Of a DNA stretch of 34,870 nucleotides, positions 20,991 to 29,664 are shown piece after piece. Source of the DNA: a virus; the IMG/VR virus record IMGVR_UViG_3300042914_003884, positions 1-34,870 of that record. One strand, 5' to 3'. Both the position numbers and the translations under genes were made by a program. The first letter of the stretch is position 1. Each line of letters begins with the position of its first letter. The notes below the pieces were generated by a model that saw only the letters and a program-made list of their open reading frames with translations, had not been told where the DNA came from and did no database searches.

Positions 20991-21681
20991 TCCAAGCGAG
21001 TGGGAAACCGTCTTCAACGCCTACGTCAAGGAGACGCGGATGGATGCTCGCGCTGCGTTCAAAAAAAAGGCGGTGGCGATTTCATTCGGATTGTTCCGTG
21101 GCCATCGCGATCTGCGAGGCAAAATCCTCCGCGCCATCGAAGCAGTCGCCAAACCCGGAAACGCCATCCGCATCCGGTCGCGCATCAAAACCGCTCAAGC
21201 CGTCCGGCTCAGTAAAAAGGAAGCCGCGCTCAAAAAAAAGGTTCTCCGGCTCCGAGCCATGAAGAACCAAGATTCAAAAGCCGCCGGACGGACTCGGAGC
21301 AGCATCGCGAAATTCCGGCAGTCGGTAAAAGAACTGAGGGGCGAAAGCCTGGTCACGGATTTTCTCGGACGGCAGACCACCGACGAACGCAAACGGGAAC
21401 TTGGTGCTCGCCGCGCTTCCGCCGGATTCATCGCCGCACGCAGTTGGAAGTTGGGCGGACAAACGCTCGACGACCTCGCGCCCCTCGACAAACGATCCAA
21501 AATCCGCAAACGCACCGACCCCGATAACCTCGCCCTAGAACTCGAAAACACTCGCCCGAACATGGGCGATTTCGTTCGAAAAACCAAATACACCCAAACG
21601 GTGATGGATGCGGAGGTGCAGGACATGAAGGAGGGCATTCTTAAAGTCATCAACCGCCGCCTCAACAAAGCAAACAAATGA
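20959..21681 (+). CDS. Basic tail-region protein, unknown
   Basis: The 240 aa, strongly basic protein has a Lys/Arg-rich coiled segment in the middle (VRLSKKEAALKKKVLRLRAM, then RSSIAKFRQSVKELRGES). I do not recognise a family with confidence. The position just before the tape measure suggests a tail-assembly or minor tail component. The high charge is unusual for that and could reflect nucleic-acid or membrane contact. It overlaps the chaperone ORF by 32 bases and the tape measure by four (ATGA). Confidence 0.6.
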   Translation: MARPKISFSLDPSEWETVFNAYVKETRMDARAAFKKKAVAISFGLFRGHRDLRGKILRAIEAVAKPGNAIRIRSRIKTAQAVRLSKKEAALKKKVLRLRAMKNQDSKAAGRTRSSIAKFRQSVKELRGESLVTDFLGRQTTDERKRELGARRASAGFIAARSWKLGGQTLDDLAPLDKRSKIRKRTDPDNLALELENTRPNMGDFVRKTKYTQTVMDAEVQDMKEGILKVINRRLNKANK

Positions 21682-23870
21682 GCACCGCAACAGCAACCGT
21701 CCGCATCGGGGCAAACATCTCCGGACTCACCTCCGGCATCAGCCAAGCCAAAAGCGCACTCTCCTCTTTCGCGAGCAATGTGGCCGCGGTCGCCGGAGGA
21801 CAAGCCCTGTTTGCTGGTTTGCAAACCGGACTCAACCTAGCGGTCAAAGGCATTCGCTCACTCGGAACCACTTTCTCCGAAGCCATCTCCGAAGCCGGAA
21901 GCTTCGAATCCATCCAAGCCCAGTTCACGACGTTCTACAAAGACACCTCCGTCGCGGCCTCCGCCGTTGCCGAGCTTGGAAAATACGCCAACACCACATC
22001 ATTTCAGCTTCAAGACGTCGCCGACGCCGGAGCCGGTCTCGCATCGGTAGGCGTCCCCGCCGAGCAGCTCAAGGAATCCATCCGCGTTCTCGGAGACGTC
22101 GCAGCCGGTTCACGCCGTCCCCTTTCGGAGATTCTCCAGCCGTACATCAAGACCCTATCGACAGGCCGATTCCAAACCGAAAGCTTCATGCAGTTTCTGG
22201 AGCGGGGGATTCCGATTGGCGAGCAGTTAAAGAAAAGCCTCAACCTAGACGACGCCGGACTCACCCGCGCCCTCTCGGAAGGCCGAGTTTCCGCGCAGCA
22301 AATGGTGGACGCTTTGCAGCAGATCACCACCACCGGCATATTCGCCGGAGCCGCCGCCGCCCAAGGTGAAACGCTAAACGGCAAACTTTCAACCCTAGGA
22401 GACGCAATCGCCGAGCTAAAGCGCAACCTCGGAACCGCAGCCTCCACCGGACTCAAACCCCTTATCGAACTGGCATCCAACCTCGCCAACGCATTCGCGC
22501 CCCTCGCAACCTCAATCGGCAACGCGTTTACCGCCGCAGCCCAACGAGCCACTCAGTTCTCCGACGGATTCAAAACGAAGTTCGCCGCCGCCGTCGAATC
22601 CGGCGTGAAAGCCTTCCAAATTATCGAAGGGGCGATTCGCAACGGAACCTTATGGGACGTGCTCTCAGCCTCCGCCAAAGTCGCATTCGGCGAAGTGCAG
22701 TTGGTCGCAGCCCAGACACTCCAAGGAATTCAAGAGGTTTTCGAAAAGGGGGACGTTTTCGCCGCCCTTGGCCGAGTCTCCGACTCATTCATCAACACCC
22801 TCATCGAAGCCGCGCCAAAAATCGGAGCCGCGTTCGAAGGCCCAGTCGGCTCTTCGCTCAAACGAGCCGCCGACAGTTTCGCAAGCTACCTAAAGGAGCA
22901 AGTCGACTTTGCCATCTCCGGCGCACTCGACATGGTGCTCCCCAGTTTCCTATCCCCCGCAAACGCCGACATGACCGGCGGAGGAATGCGCCGAGCAGGG
23001 ATGGACACCTCAACAATGCCCACCGGATTCGCAAGCGGCATGGTCAGCCCTGCGCAAGCGCAGGAAATCGCCGCAGCCAAAGCCGCCGGATACCCAACAC
23101 CACTCACACCAGGAGAAGTGAGGGAAACCTTCGCGGGAGGAAAACGGATCACCTACAACACAAAGGAATCGCTGGTTAACGGCGCAATCATTCCACCGGC
23201 AAACTCCGACGCATTCGCCGAGGGAACCGGCGGAGGAGGACTCCTCGCCATTTTCCAGTCCGGATTCAACAAACAAACCGAAGCAACCGTCAGACTTCAG
23301 CAGCAAAACGAAAAAACCCGCCTAGAACTTGTTCGCCTCATCGAGGAAGCGAAGAAAAGCACCGTCGCCGCCCGCGAACAAATCGGAGTGTTGCGCCAAA
23401 CCGCCGAGCTAACCGCCAAAGAGGGAGCCGCCGCAGCAAAAGAAGGAGGCGCAGCCGGAGGACGAGGGATGGAACGGTTCACCAGTCTCGAAAGAATCGG
23501 AGGAGGCAGACGCCGCACCGGAGGAGGTTCCAGCGAAATCATTCCCCTTGAAGGCCGAGAGCCTGGTCTACGATCCGCCGGAACCTTTACCGGAGGTTTC
23601 GCCAGTTCTCCGGCATTCCAGAAGGCCAAGGCCGAGCAAAAGCGACAGGCAGAACTCGCCAAACTCGGCCCTGTTCAAGGCCCGCCGATGGCCGACTTCA
23701 TCCGACAGGAACGCCAACGCCTCGCAACGCCTCGCATCGATTTCGACGTCGCACCCAAATTCCCTCTGCCGATTCCAGTCGGATCAAAAATCGACCCCGT
23801 TGTCGAATCCATCCAACGCCAAACCGAAGTTCTCCGCGCTCAAGGGTCGCTCAACGTCCAAGCAATCTAA
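21678..23870 (+). CDS. Tape measure protein
   Basis: The 730 aa, Ala/Ser/Gly-rich protein is the longest in the tail module. Residues 1-40 (IGANISGLTSGISQAKSALS) and the tape-measure domain SFQLQDVADAGAGLASVGVP, LGDVAAGSRRPLSEILQPYI, FLERGIPIGEQLKKSL, TLNGKLSTLGDAIAELKRNL are classic. Hydrophobic segments lie near residues 30-60 and 245-275. The C-terminal third is charged with coiled-coil and Gly-rich linkers (GAAAAKEGGAAGGRG). At about 0.15 nm per residue it would set a tail near 110 nm, which is a family rule of thumb and not a measurement here. Confidence 0.9.
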   Translation: MSTATATVRIGANISGLTSGISQAKSALSSFASNVAAVAGGQALFAGLQTGLNLAVKGIRSLGTTFSEAISEAGSFESIQAQFTTFYKDTSVAASAVAELGKYANTTSFQLQDVADAGAGLASVGVPAEQLKESIRVLGDVAAGSRRPLSEILQPYIKTLSTGRFQTESFMQFLERGIPIGEQLKKSLNLDDAGLTRALSEGRVSAQQMVDALQQITTTGIFAGAAAAQGETLNGKLSTLGDAIAELKRNLGTAASTGLKPLIELASNLANAFAPLATSIGNAFTAAAQRATQFSDGFKTKFAAAVESGVKAFQIIEGAIRNGTLWDVLSASAKVAFGEVQLVAAQTLQGIQEVFEKGDVFAALGRVSDSFINTLIEAAPKIGAAFEGPVGSSLKRAADSFASYLKEQVDFAISGALDMVLPSFLSPANADMTGGGMRRAGMDTSTMPTGFASGMVSPAQAQEIAAAKAAGYPTPLTPGEVRETFAGGKRITYNTKESLVNGAIIPPANSDAFAEGTGGGGLLAIFQSGFNKQTEATVRLQQQNEKTRLELVRLIEEAKKSTVAAREQIGVLRQTAELTAKEGAAAAKEGGAAGGRGMERFTSLERIGGGRRRTGGGSSEIIPLEGREPGLRSAGTFTGGFASSPAFQKAKAEQKRQAELAKLGPVQGPPMADFIRQERQRLATPRIDFDVAPKFPLPIPVGSKIDPVVESIQRQTEVLRAQGSLNVQAI

Positions 23871-23872
23871 CC

Positions 23873-24520
23873 ATGGCCGTCACCCACTCCAAACCATTCG
23901 GCGATCCCGTTCCCGTTTCCGCACAGGTTGATTGGTCGGGAGCCTTAGAAGCAACTTTCCAATTCCGAGGAGCACCAGGGTACGACTGGCCATTCCTTAA
24001 ATCTTTTGGGGGCACGACGCTCCGACGCACTTCCAGCCGAGAAATCAAAGAATACGCGTCGCAAGAATACGTCATCTCCGAAGCCACCTACCGCGGAAGA
24101 GCCTTCATTCGCAATCAAATCTCAATCGAAGGAACGGTGACAACGGAGCCAATCACCGCCCACCATAAATTTGAGGAACTCGCAGGATCTCCAGCCGAAC
24201 CCGACTCCACATACGCCATTTGGGAAAACCGCAACGGCATAAACACGTTTGTCCAATGGAAAAACGATTCAAACTACGCGGGGATGGACTCCTTCCTGTC
24301 GCCGGAGTGGACTGCGTCCGTTGAGTGGCTGTCGGACACAGTTTCCAACTTTGTTCCAGGAACAATTTACGCTCTACCAGACGCAGGAGATTTCTCAGAT
24401 GACTCCGGATTTGAGTGGCTTTGCACAGCAGTTTCCCAGCAGCCGCACGGGAACGCATACAGAATCAACGCTCAACTCATCGGTTCGCAAAACTGGCCTT
24501 CCACAATCTACACCACATAA
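23873..24520 (+). CDS. Minor tail protein, paralog 1
   Basis: This 215 aa, beta-rich, aromatic-rich protein directly follows the tape measure. The segment EPITAHHKFEELAGSPAEPD with AIWE and YAGMDSFLS is mirrored in the next gene (EPITAHPNFEEIAGTPDEPN with AVWV and YEQFISGS), so the two are tandem paralogs. The location suggests a distal-tail or tail-tip component. No named family is recognised. The start has the short leader TCTAACC only. Confidence 0.65.
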   Translation: MAVTHSKPFGDPVPVSAQVDWSGALEATFQFRGAPGYDWPFLKSFGGTTLRRTSSREIKEYASQEYVISEATYRGRAFIRNQISIEGTVTTEPITAHHKFEELAGSPAEPDSTYAIWENRNGINTFVQWKNDSNYAGMDSFLSPEWTASVEWLSDTVSNFVPGTIYALPDAGDFSDDSGFEWLCTAVSQQPHGNAYRINAQLIGSQNWPSTIYTT

Positions 24521-25225
24521 ATGGCACACGTTTACAAAGGGCTCATCGCAAGCGGCAATCTCGTCTTGGGACAAGTCGAAACAGGTTATGACGAGTGGGG
24601 AAACCTCCTCGAAACCGCAAGTTACTACGGCACAGGCAATGCCGTAACACAGATAGCAGAATCCATTTCACCGCTTGCAGCGATGGCAAACGACCGCAAC
24701 ATACTTTCGCGGTCTGTAAATTTCGACGTGGACTCGGGCATCGCCACACTCACCGAAACCCGTGTTTTGGTTTATGCAAACCCAGACATCAAACGAGTTT
24801 CCTTGGAGTCGCAATCCGGTCGCGAACCAATCACCGCCCACCCAAATTTCGAAGAAATCGCCGGAACGCCAGATGAGCCAAATTTTGCAAATGCCGTTTG
24901 GGTAAAAGCCGACGACGCAGACGAAACCATGCGGTTCGTTGAGCTTCGCGGAGCATTCGCCGGATACGAGCAGTTCATCAGCGGCTCCGGCACCCTCCTC
25001 CGCGTACAATGGATAGACGCATACAGCAACGTGGGTTTCGACGACAAGCTTGGCAAAATTGAATACCCAGAAGGGACTGGAATTTGGGGAGGCGCAAGCT
25101 CATGGCTATTGGTTGGCGCAACCTCCGAGCCGTTTGGGTCGCAAGCCAAACACACCAAAATCTATCGCCTCGCCTCTTCCAACGCCTCGCGCACCGGCGG
25201 ATGGATGCCCTATTTTTACGCATGA
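24521..25225 (+). CDS. Minor tail protein, paralog 2
   Basis: The 234 aa protein shares its central block (REPITAHPNFEEIAGTPDEP, FISGSGTLLRVQW) with the preceding gene. It has a distinct N-terminus (VYKGLIASGNLVLGQVETGY) and C-terminus (SNASRTGGWMPYFYA). ATG 24521 directly abuts the previous stop. The pair may form two rings of the tail tip. Its stop overlaps the next gene (ATGA). Confidence 0.65.
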   Translation: MAHVYKGLIASGNLVLGQVETGYDEWGNLLETASYYGTGNAVTQIAESISPLAAMANDRNILSRSVNFDVDSGIATLTETRVLVYANPDIKRVSLESQSGREPITAHPNFEEIAGTPDEPNFANAVWVKADDADETMRFVELRGAFAGYEQFISGSGTLLRVQWIDAYSNVGFDDKLGKIEYPEGTGIWGGASSWLLVGATSEPFGSQAKHTKIYRLASSNASRTGGWMPYFYA

Positions 25226-26904
25226 AAACGCCTCGCGGGAGCATTTCGAACGACCCGTTTTCTCGCACAATCAATCGAATCCGCGACGAACTGGTTCGGC
25301 TGCGGATCCAATCAAGCCCCGACGTTAAAGCCAACGAAACCCCAACTGGCACGCGTTTGATCGCAGCAGAAACCAAGAGCAAAAAATGCTTCCTCGCCCG
25401 TCATTTCGTTGAGTCGGAGGAGGGAGAGGACGCATTCGGGGAGCCAATCCTTATCGGTAAATTTCAAATTCACGCCCCTTACGGACTATTTCCTGCCCGC
25501 GAAGAATCAGTCTATGACAACCGACCGCGGATTTGGAGGATGACCAAATTGTTTTCCGGACAAGACGTCAACGAGGTCACCACTCTCCCAACCATTCCCG
25601 AAGAAAACCTCACTTTCAACAGTTCAATCGCCGTGGCCAATGTTGTCTCCGGATTCTGGGGCGCAACCGTGGTTTTCACCCTTACACGCATTGGAGGGGA
25701 CATGGAAACCAACCCGTGGCAAATGTTCGACGGGACGACCTTTTCAATGTGGGAGCAGGTTGAAACCGAAGAGCAAACGGACAAGCTTTGGAATCCGCTC
25801 TACATTCCAGAAAATCCAGACCCAGCAGCCCCAAAAGAAACCTACGTCAAAGTCCCGTATTGGCTAACCCCTTTTGGGTTCACCGCCCCATTTATCGACG
25901 AAGATGAAACAATGATGGGCCACAAACTCACCGGCCCGAACCATGATGTCGTCGCCATTTTTAAGGTCAAAGTTTACGCGTCCGAACACATATTTGCAAA
26001 CGCGGTGACCGGAGCACTCGACCCAGACTGCAACCCTATCGACAACTCGACGCCAGTAAGAAAATACGGCGCATTTTATGCACCGTACAATGCAACCGGA
26101 AAACCAACCTATGCGCTCCTCCGTAACGCCGGATCAAATGGTGCAACTTCTCAAATCGCAATGGAAGGCCCGTATACCTACTACACCGGCAGACCGGAAC
26201 GATGGCTAGTGCCGACGGAGCTAGTCGAAGAGTGGAATGAGCAGGAGCAACGCATCAGCGTGGATGATGTCATCGCAGCCGGTGGCGTCCTAAACACCGA
26301 AATCCGCTTGCCCGTTTTGCGTTGCATCAGGCGTGAACAAAAATACGACATCTCCGCGTTCTTTTTTAACGCTTACGAGCAAACCGACGCCGAGGGATCA
26401 TTCAACCCAAGAGACGCCGTCGCGATGGACGAGTATGTCGACCAACCTTCTTTTTATGACGGAGGCTATCTAGACTCTTCTTTTCTCGGTTCAACGACCG
26501 AACTTGTAGTTCGCGCTCACGTTTTTCAGCAAAATTGCGACTACGACCCCAGCGAACCCAACACCGCGTCCAATCAACCTTTCTACCCTTGGTACCAAGG
26601 GGGATTCTACATCAAACAGAGGGACTCTCAGCCATTCCTCTGGAGACACTATATCGAGTACGGCAAAAGCCAACAGACTTGCAACGAACAGGAGTTCGAA
26701 ATCATCACGACAACCGAAGAGAACGACGACACCTGGGCGCAAGAGGGACACCCCCTCGACGTTTACAAGCCGCCGCAGACGCTTTTCTTTTTTCCAGGTA
26801 CGGCCCAATATGAAAAACCATTCTCCGCCGCTGGTTTTTACGCAACTCAAGAGGTGAATCGTCCGCAGCCAGAACCCTGTCCAGAACCACAACCAGAAGA
26901 ATGA
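25222..26904 (+). CDS. Large tail-tip protein
   Basis: The 560 aa protein (start ATG 25222, overlapping the previous stop; in-frame codons from 25084 are shadow) is rich in Tyr, Phe, Asp and Asn, as in secreted beta-structured tail proteins. Residues 13-40 (INRIRDELVRLRIQSSPDV, then TPTGTRL) correspond to the N-terminus of the next gene. The C-terminus is a Pro/Glu-rich tail (NRPQPEPCPEPQPEE). No known catalytic motif is visible. It may be a central tail-tip or receptor-contact protein; identity unproven. Confidence 0.65.
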   Translation: MKTPRGSISNDPFSRTINRIRDELVRLRIQSSPDVKANETPTGTRLIAAETKSKKCFLARHFVESEEGEDAFGEPILIGKFQIHAPYGLFPAREESVYDNRPRIWRMTKLFSGQDVNEVTTLPTIPEENLTFNSSIAVANVVSGFWGATVVFTLTRIGGDMETNPWQMFDGTTFSMWEQVETEEQTDKLWNPLYIPENPDPAAPKETYVKVPYWLTPFGFTAPFIDEDETMMGHKLTGPNHDVVAIFKVKVYASEHIFANAVTGALDPDCNPIDNSTPVRKYGAFYAPYNATGKPTYALLRNAGSNGATSQIAMEGPYTYYTGRPERWLVPTELVEEWNEQEQRISVDDVIAAGGVLNTEIRLPVLRCIRREQKYDISAFFFNAYEQTDAEGSFNPRDAVAMDEYVDQPSFYDGGYLDSSFLGSTTELVVRAHVFQQNCDYDPSEPNTASNQPFYPWYQGGFYIKQRDSQPFLWRHYIEYGKSQQTCNEQEFEIITTTEENDDTWAQEGHPLDVYKPPQTLFFFPGTAQYEKPFSAAGFYATQEVNRPQPEPCPEPQPEE

Positions 26905-27425
26905 TAATCCCACGATTAAAGAGCGGAGGAACGCTCGCAAAAGTAATCAACGAGATCATCGATTACCTCCCGCGCCTTCGCGTCCAATCAACGCCGCAAG
27001 TTTTGGTCGACCACACCCCACGCGGCCAAATCCTGCGTTTCAAACAGGGTAACACCGTGCCAGGTTCGCCAGCAGTCCGCTCGCACCCGTTTAAGGTCCA
27101 ACCAATCGGTGGCGATTCGGACGTCGTTGAGGTTTATTGGGGGACAGTCGGAGGAAGAGAAGCATTTTCAGAAGCAAAAAAACCGCTATCCATCTCCGTC
27201 AACTCGCGCATCGTCGTCTCCTGGACTCTCGACATTGATGACGAAACAGCCGGAGGCGTTACGGGAGTCGTCGTAGACAAAGAGCCTGTTTCCGAGCCGT
27301 TCGAAATCGTTGACATCAGCGGGACTGGCATCCACTACAAAGCCCTCATCGCAACCGTTAACCTCGTCGGCGGGTCGCTCAACGTCCAGCAACACGTCAT
27401 CAACCACATTCCAGCAATCATCTGA
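26901..27425 (+). CDS. Tail-tip protein sharing the N-terminal module of its neighbour
   Basis: The 174 aa protein starts with VINEIIDYLPRLRVQSTPQV and TPRGQILRF, the same module as INRIRDELVRLRIQSSPDV and TPTGTRLIA in the upstream 560 aa protein, probably a common docking element. The rest is beta-rich (ISVNSRIVVSWTLDIDDETA, IHYKALIATVNLVGGSLNVQ). ATG 26901 overlaps the previous stop. Function beyond tail attachment is unknown. Confidence 0.6.
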   Translation: MIIPRLKSGGTLAKVINEIIDYLPRLRVQSTPQVLVDHTPRGQILRFKQGNTVPGSPAVRSHPFKVQPIGGDSDVVEVYWGTVGGREAFSEAKKPLSISVNSRIVVSWTLDIDDETAGGVTGVVVDKEPVSEPFEIVDISGTGIHYKALIATVNLVGGSLNVQQHVINHIPAII

Positions 27426-27462
27426 TGACAAGCCGCGTTGAACCCCTACAATCCGACGCAGG

Positions 27463-28503
27463 ATGCTCCTCTCCGTCGCCCTAGATTCCGGCCTCGTCTA
27501 CGTCTCCGGCCTCCGCCGAAGCGACGACCAAGAGGTGCTCCACCGCAACGGGGACGTTATCCCCACACAAATCGAGTTTCGCAACACGATTTCGAGCGCA
27601 TCAACGGTCGACATGGGATCAACCAATGGCCTCCGGTTGACGGTAAAACCAAAGGGAGATTTCGACGCCAACGCTCTCCTCAGTTTCGCAAGTTGGACGC
27701 GGACGGCCTCCGGCTCATCCATCGATTATCGCGCCACCCTCAACACCGCATCCGGAGGAATCGACCGGTTGCTAGGCATCGACCCGTTCGACGTCGCCGA
27801 GCGTGTAGCCATCCAAACAACCGCTACAACCGCAACCCGCTCCTATTTCGACCTCGCCGACGATGCCGGAGCCGTTCGCGTTTGGTTTGGCGTCGACGGA
27901 CTCGTTCCAACCGAGCCACCCCTAGCTCCGGAATCCGGACGCCTTCTCAAAGTTTCCGTTCTCGGAACCGAAAACGCTTCCGACATCGCCGCCAAAATCG
28001 CCGCAGCCCTTGAAGCCGACGCCGCTTTCACCGCCTCATCCGCAGCCGACATTGTAACCGCGACAGCATCGACGCCAGGACAACGGATTCCGCCGCACCC
28101 GCGCTCCTCTAGCTACGGGGTGACCGTGCTCGACGCGGGAGGCGACGAAACCGTCAAGGATCAGCCATCCGTGACGCTGCAAGCGGAAATCGCGTGGACT
28201 TACAATGGCAACCTCACCACAACCCGCGCTCTCCGGTGGCGGGTCGAAAACACCAACCGCCGCGCCTCGCAGCCGGTCAGCCTCCCGTTTTTCGACTCCA
28301 CAAACATCGCAGCCGCCGCCGTCCTATTCACGCCGCAATCGCTCACCGGCCCACAGCAGACCCAAGCCCGTGCCAACATCGGAGCCGGTGGCGTCATCGG
28401 CGGAACTCCGGTCGACGGAAACGTCGTCGGCGTCATCGGAGGGGCGACAGTTTACGCAGATTTCCCAGTTCTCGCCGCCAAAGTAGATGGCGGCCAAGTC
28501 TAA
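27463..28503 (+). CDS. Tail protein, probably upper fibre or baseplate
   Basis: The 346 aa protein has several beta-rich blocks (LLSVALDSGLVYVSGLRRSD, GLRLTVKPKGDFDANALLSF, VSVLGTENASDIAAKIAAAL) and ends with PQQTQARANIGAGGVIGG, a motif seen where phage fibres hand over to the next domain. It opens the fibre block after a 37-base gap and is preceded by GACGCAGG, similar to the leader before 29665. No enzyme motif is visible. Confidence 0.6.
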   Translation: MLLSVALDSGLVYVSGLRRSDDQEVLHRNGDVIPTQIEFRNTISSASTVDMGSTNGLRLTVKPKGDFDANALLSFASWTRTASGSSIDYRATLNTASGGIDRLLGIDPFDVAERVAIQTTATTATRSYFDLADDAGAVRVWFGVDGLVPTEPPLAPESGRLLKVSVLGTENASDIAAKIAAALEADAAFTASSAADIVTATASTPGQRIPPHPRSSSYGVTVLDAGGDETVKDQPSVTLQAEIAWTYNGNLTTTRALRWRVENTNRRASQPVSLPFFDSTNIAAAAVLFTPQSLTGPQQTQARANIGAGGVIGGTPVDGNVVGVIGGATVYADFPVLAAKVDGGQV

Positions 28504-28515
28504 CCAATCGCAGCC

Positions 28516-29652
28516 ATGCCAAACACGATCCAACTTAAACGCCGCATCACCTCGACAGGAGTCGACGGAGTGACCCTAGTGACCGCCGAACCTCTGTTCC
28601 AAGAGTTCGATAACCAGCTTCTAATCAAAAAATCGACCGGAGACGTCATCGTCGTCGGCGGGGAAGGAACCGCGACCGCGGACGGGATGGTCACGACCGC
28701 CAACCGCCCCCAAACGGTCAAGGGGACAAAGACGTTTTCGGGGACGCTCGACATTACAGGAGCTTTCCAAATCGCTGGCGTTGCAGTCACAGCAGACGCC
28801 GCCGAGCTTAACAAACTAGATGGGGCGTTGGTCACCACCGCTGAGATCAACAAGCTTGCCGGAGTTTCCGACGGAACCGCAGCCGCAAACAAGGTTCTCA
28901 TCGTCGACGCATCCAAGAATCTCGACCTCGGCTCCGGCCTCATCTCGTCGACGGGGACGCCAACGCTCGACGCTCACCTCACCACGAAAAAATACGTCGA
29001 CGACGTCGCGCAGGGGCTGGACGTCAAAGCCTCCGCTCACGTCGCAACGACCGAGCCTCTCCCCGCCTCAACCTACAACAACGGTTCGTCCGGCGTTGGC
29101 GCGACGCTCACAGGTGACGCTTTCGGCGCACTCAGCATCGACGGCCACTCTCCTGCCATCGGGGAATCTGTTCTGGTTAAAAACCAAGCCGCTGCACTCC
29201 AAAATGGCCTCTACCGCGTGACCGCAGCCGGAGCCGTCGACGCGCCCTTCATCCTCACCCGCCGCACCGACGCGGACACCGGAGCCGAACTTTCTTCCGG
29301 TTCGTTCGTCTTCATCGAGCAGGGCACAGCCAACGGTTCAACCGGATGGGTTCTCTCAACCTCCGGCGCAATCACGATTGGCACGACCGCGCTCACGTTC
29401 ACGCAGTTTTCCAGCGCGGGGATCGCAGACGCAGGGGATGGCCTTCAAAAACTCGGAACCACCTTCAGCGTCAAAACCGCCTCCGCTCAACGCATCGCCG
29501 TTTCCTCCGGAGGAGTCGACCTCGCGACAACCGGTGTGACCGCAACGTCGGACGCTATCCTGTTTAGTGTCGACGCATACGGCAGACTCACCGCAGCCTC
29601 GAAAACCGTTGCAGCTTCCGCCGGCATCTCGATTGACTGTGGCGAAATCTAA
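28516..29652 (+). CDS. Tail fibre protein
   Basis: The product is 378 aa. The N-terminus (TIQLKRRITSTGVDGVTLVT, then AEPLFQEFDNQLLIKKSTGD) resembles the Mtd-N type beta-prism attachment domain of phage tropism proteins. AAELNKLDGALVTTAEINKL is the heptad repeat seen in trimeric fibres, and QNGLYRVTAAG with ILTRRTDADTGAELSSGSFV and NGSTGWVLST is a common fibre-tip module. A trimeric host-recognition fibre is likely. No reverse transcriptase or template repeat is present, so there is no sign of a diversity-generating retroelement. Confidence 0.75.
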   Translation: MPNTIQLKRRITSTGVDGVTLVTAEPLFQEFDNQLLIKKSTGDVIVVGGEGTATADGMVTTANRPQTVKGTKTFSGTLDITGAFQIAGVAVTADAAELNKLDGALVTTAEINKLAGVSDGTAAANKVLIVDASKNLDLGSGLISSTGTPTLDAHLTTKKYVDDVAQGLDVKASAHVATTEPLPASTYNNGSSGVGATLTGDAFGALSIDGHSPAIGESVLVKNQAAALQNGLYRVTAAGAVDAPFILTRRTDADTGAELSSGSFVFIEQGTANGSTGWVLSTSGAITIGTTALTFTQFSSAGIADAGDGLQKLGTTFSVKTASAQRIAVSSGGVDLATTGVTATSDAILFSVDAYGRLTAASKTVAASAGISIDCGEI

Positions 29653-29664
29653 ACCTAGCGCAGG

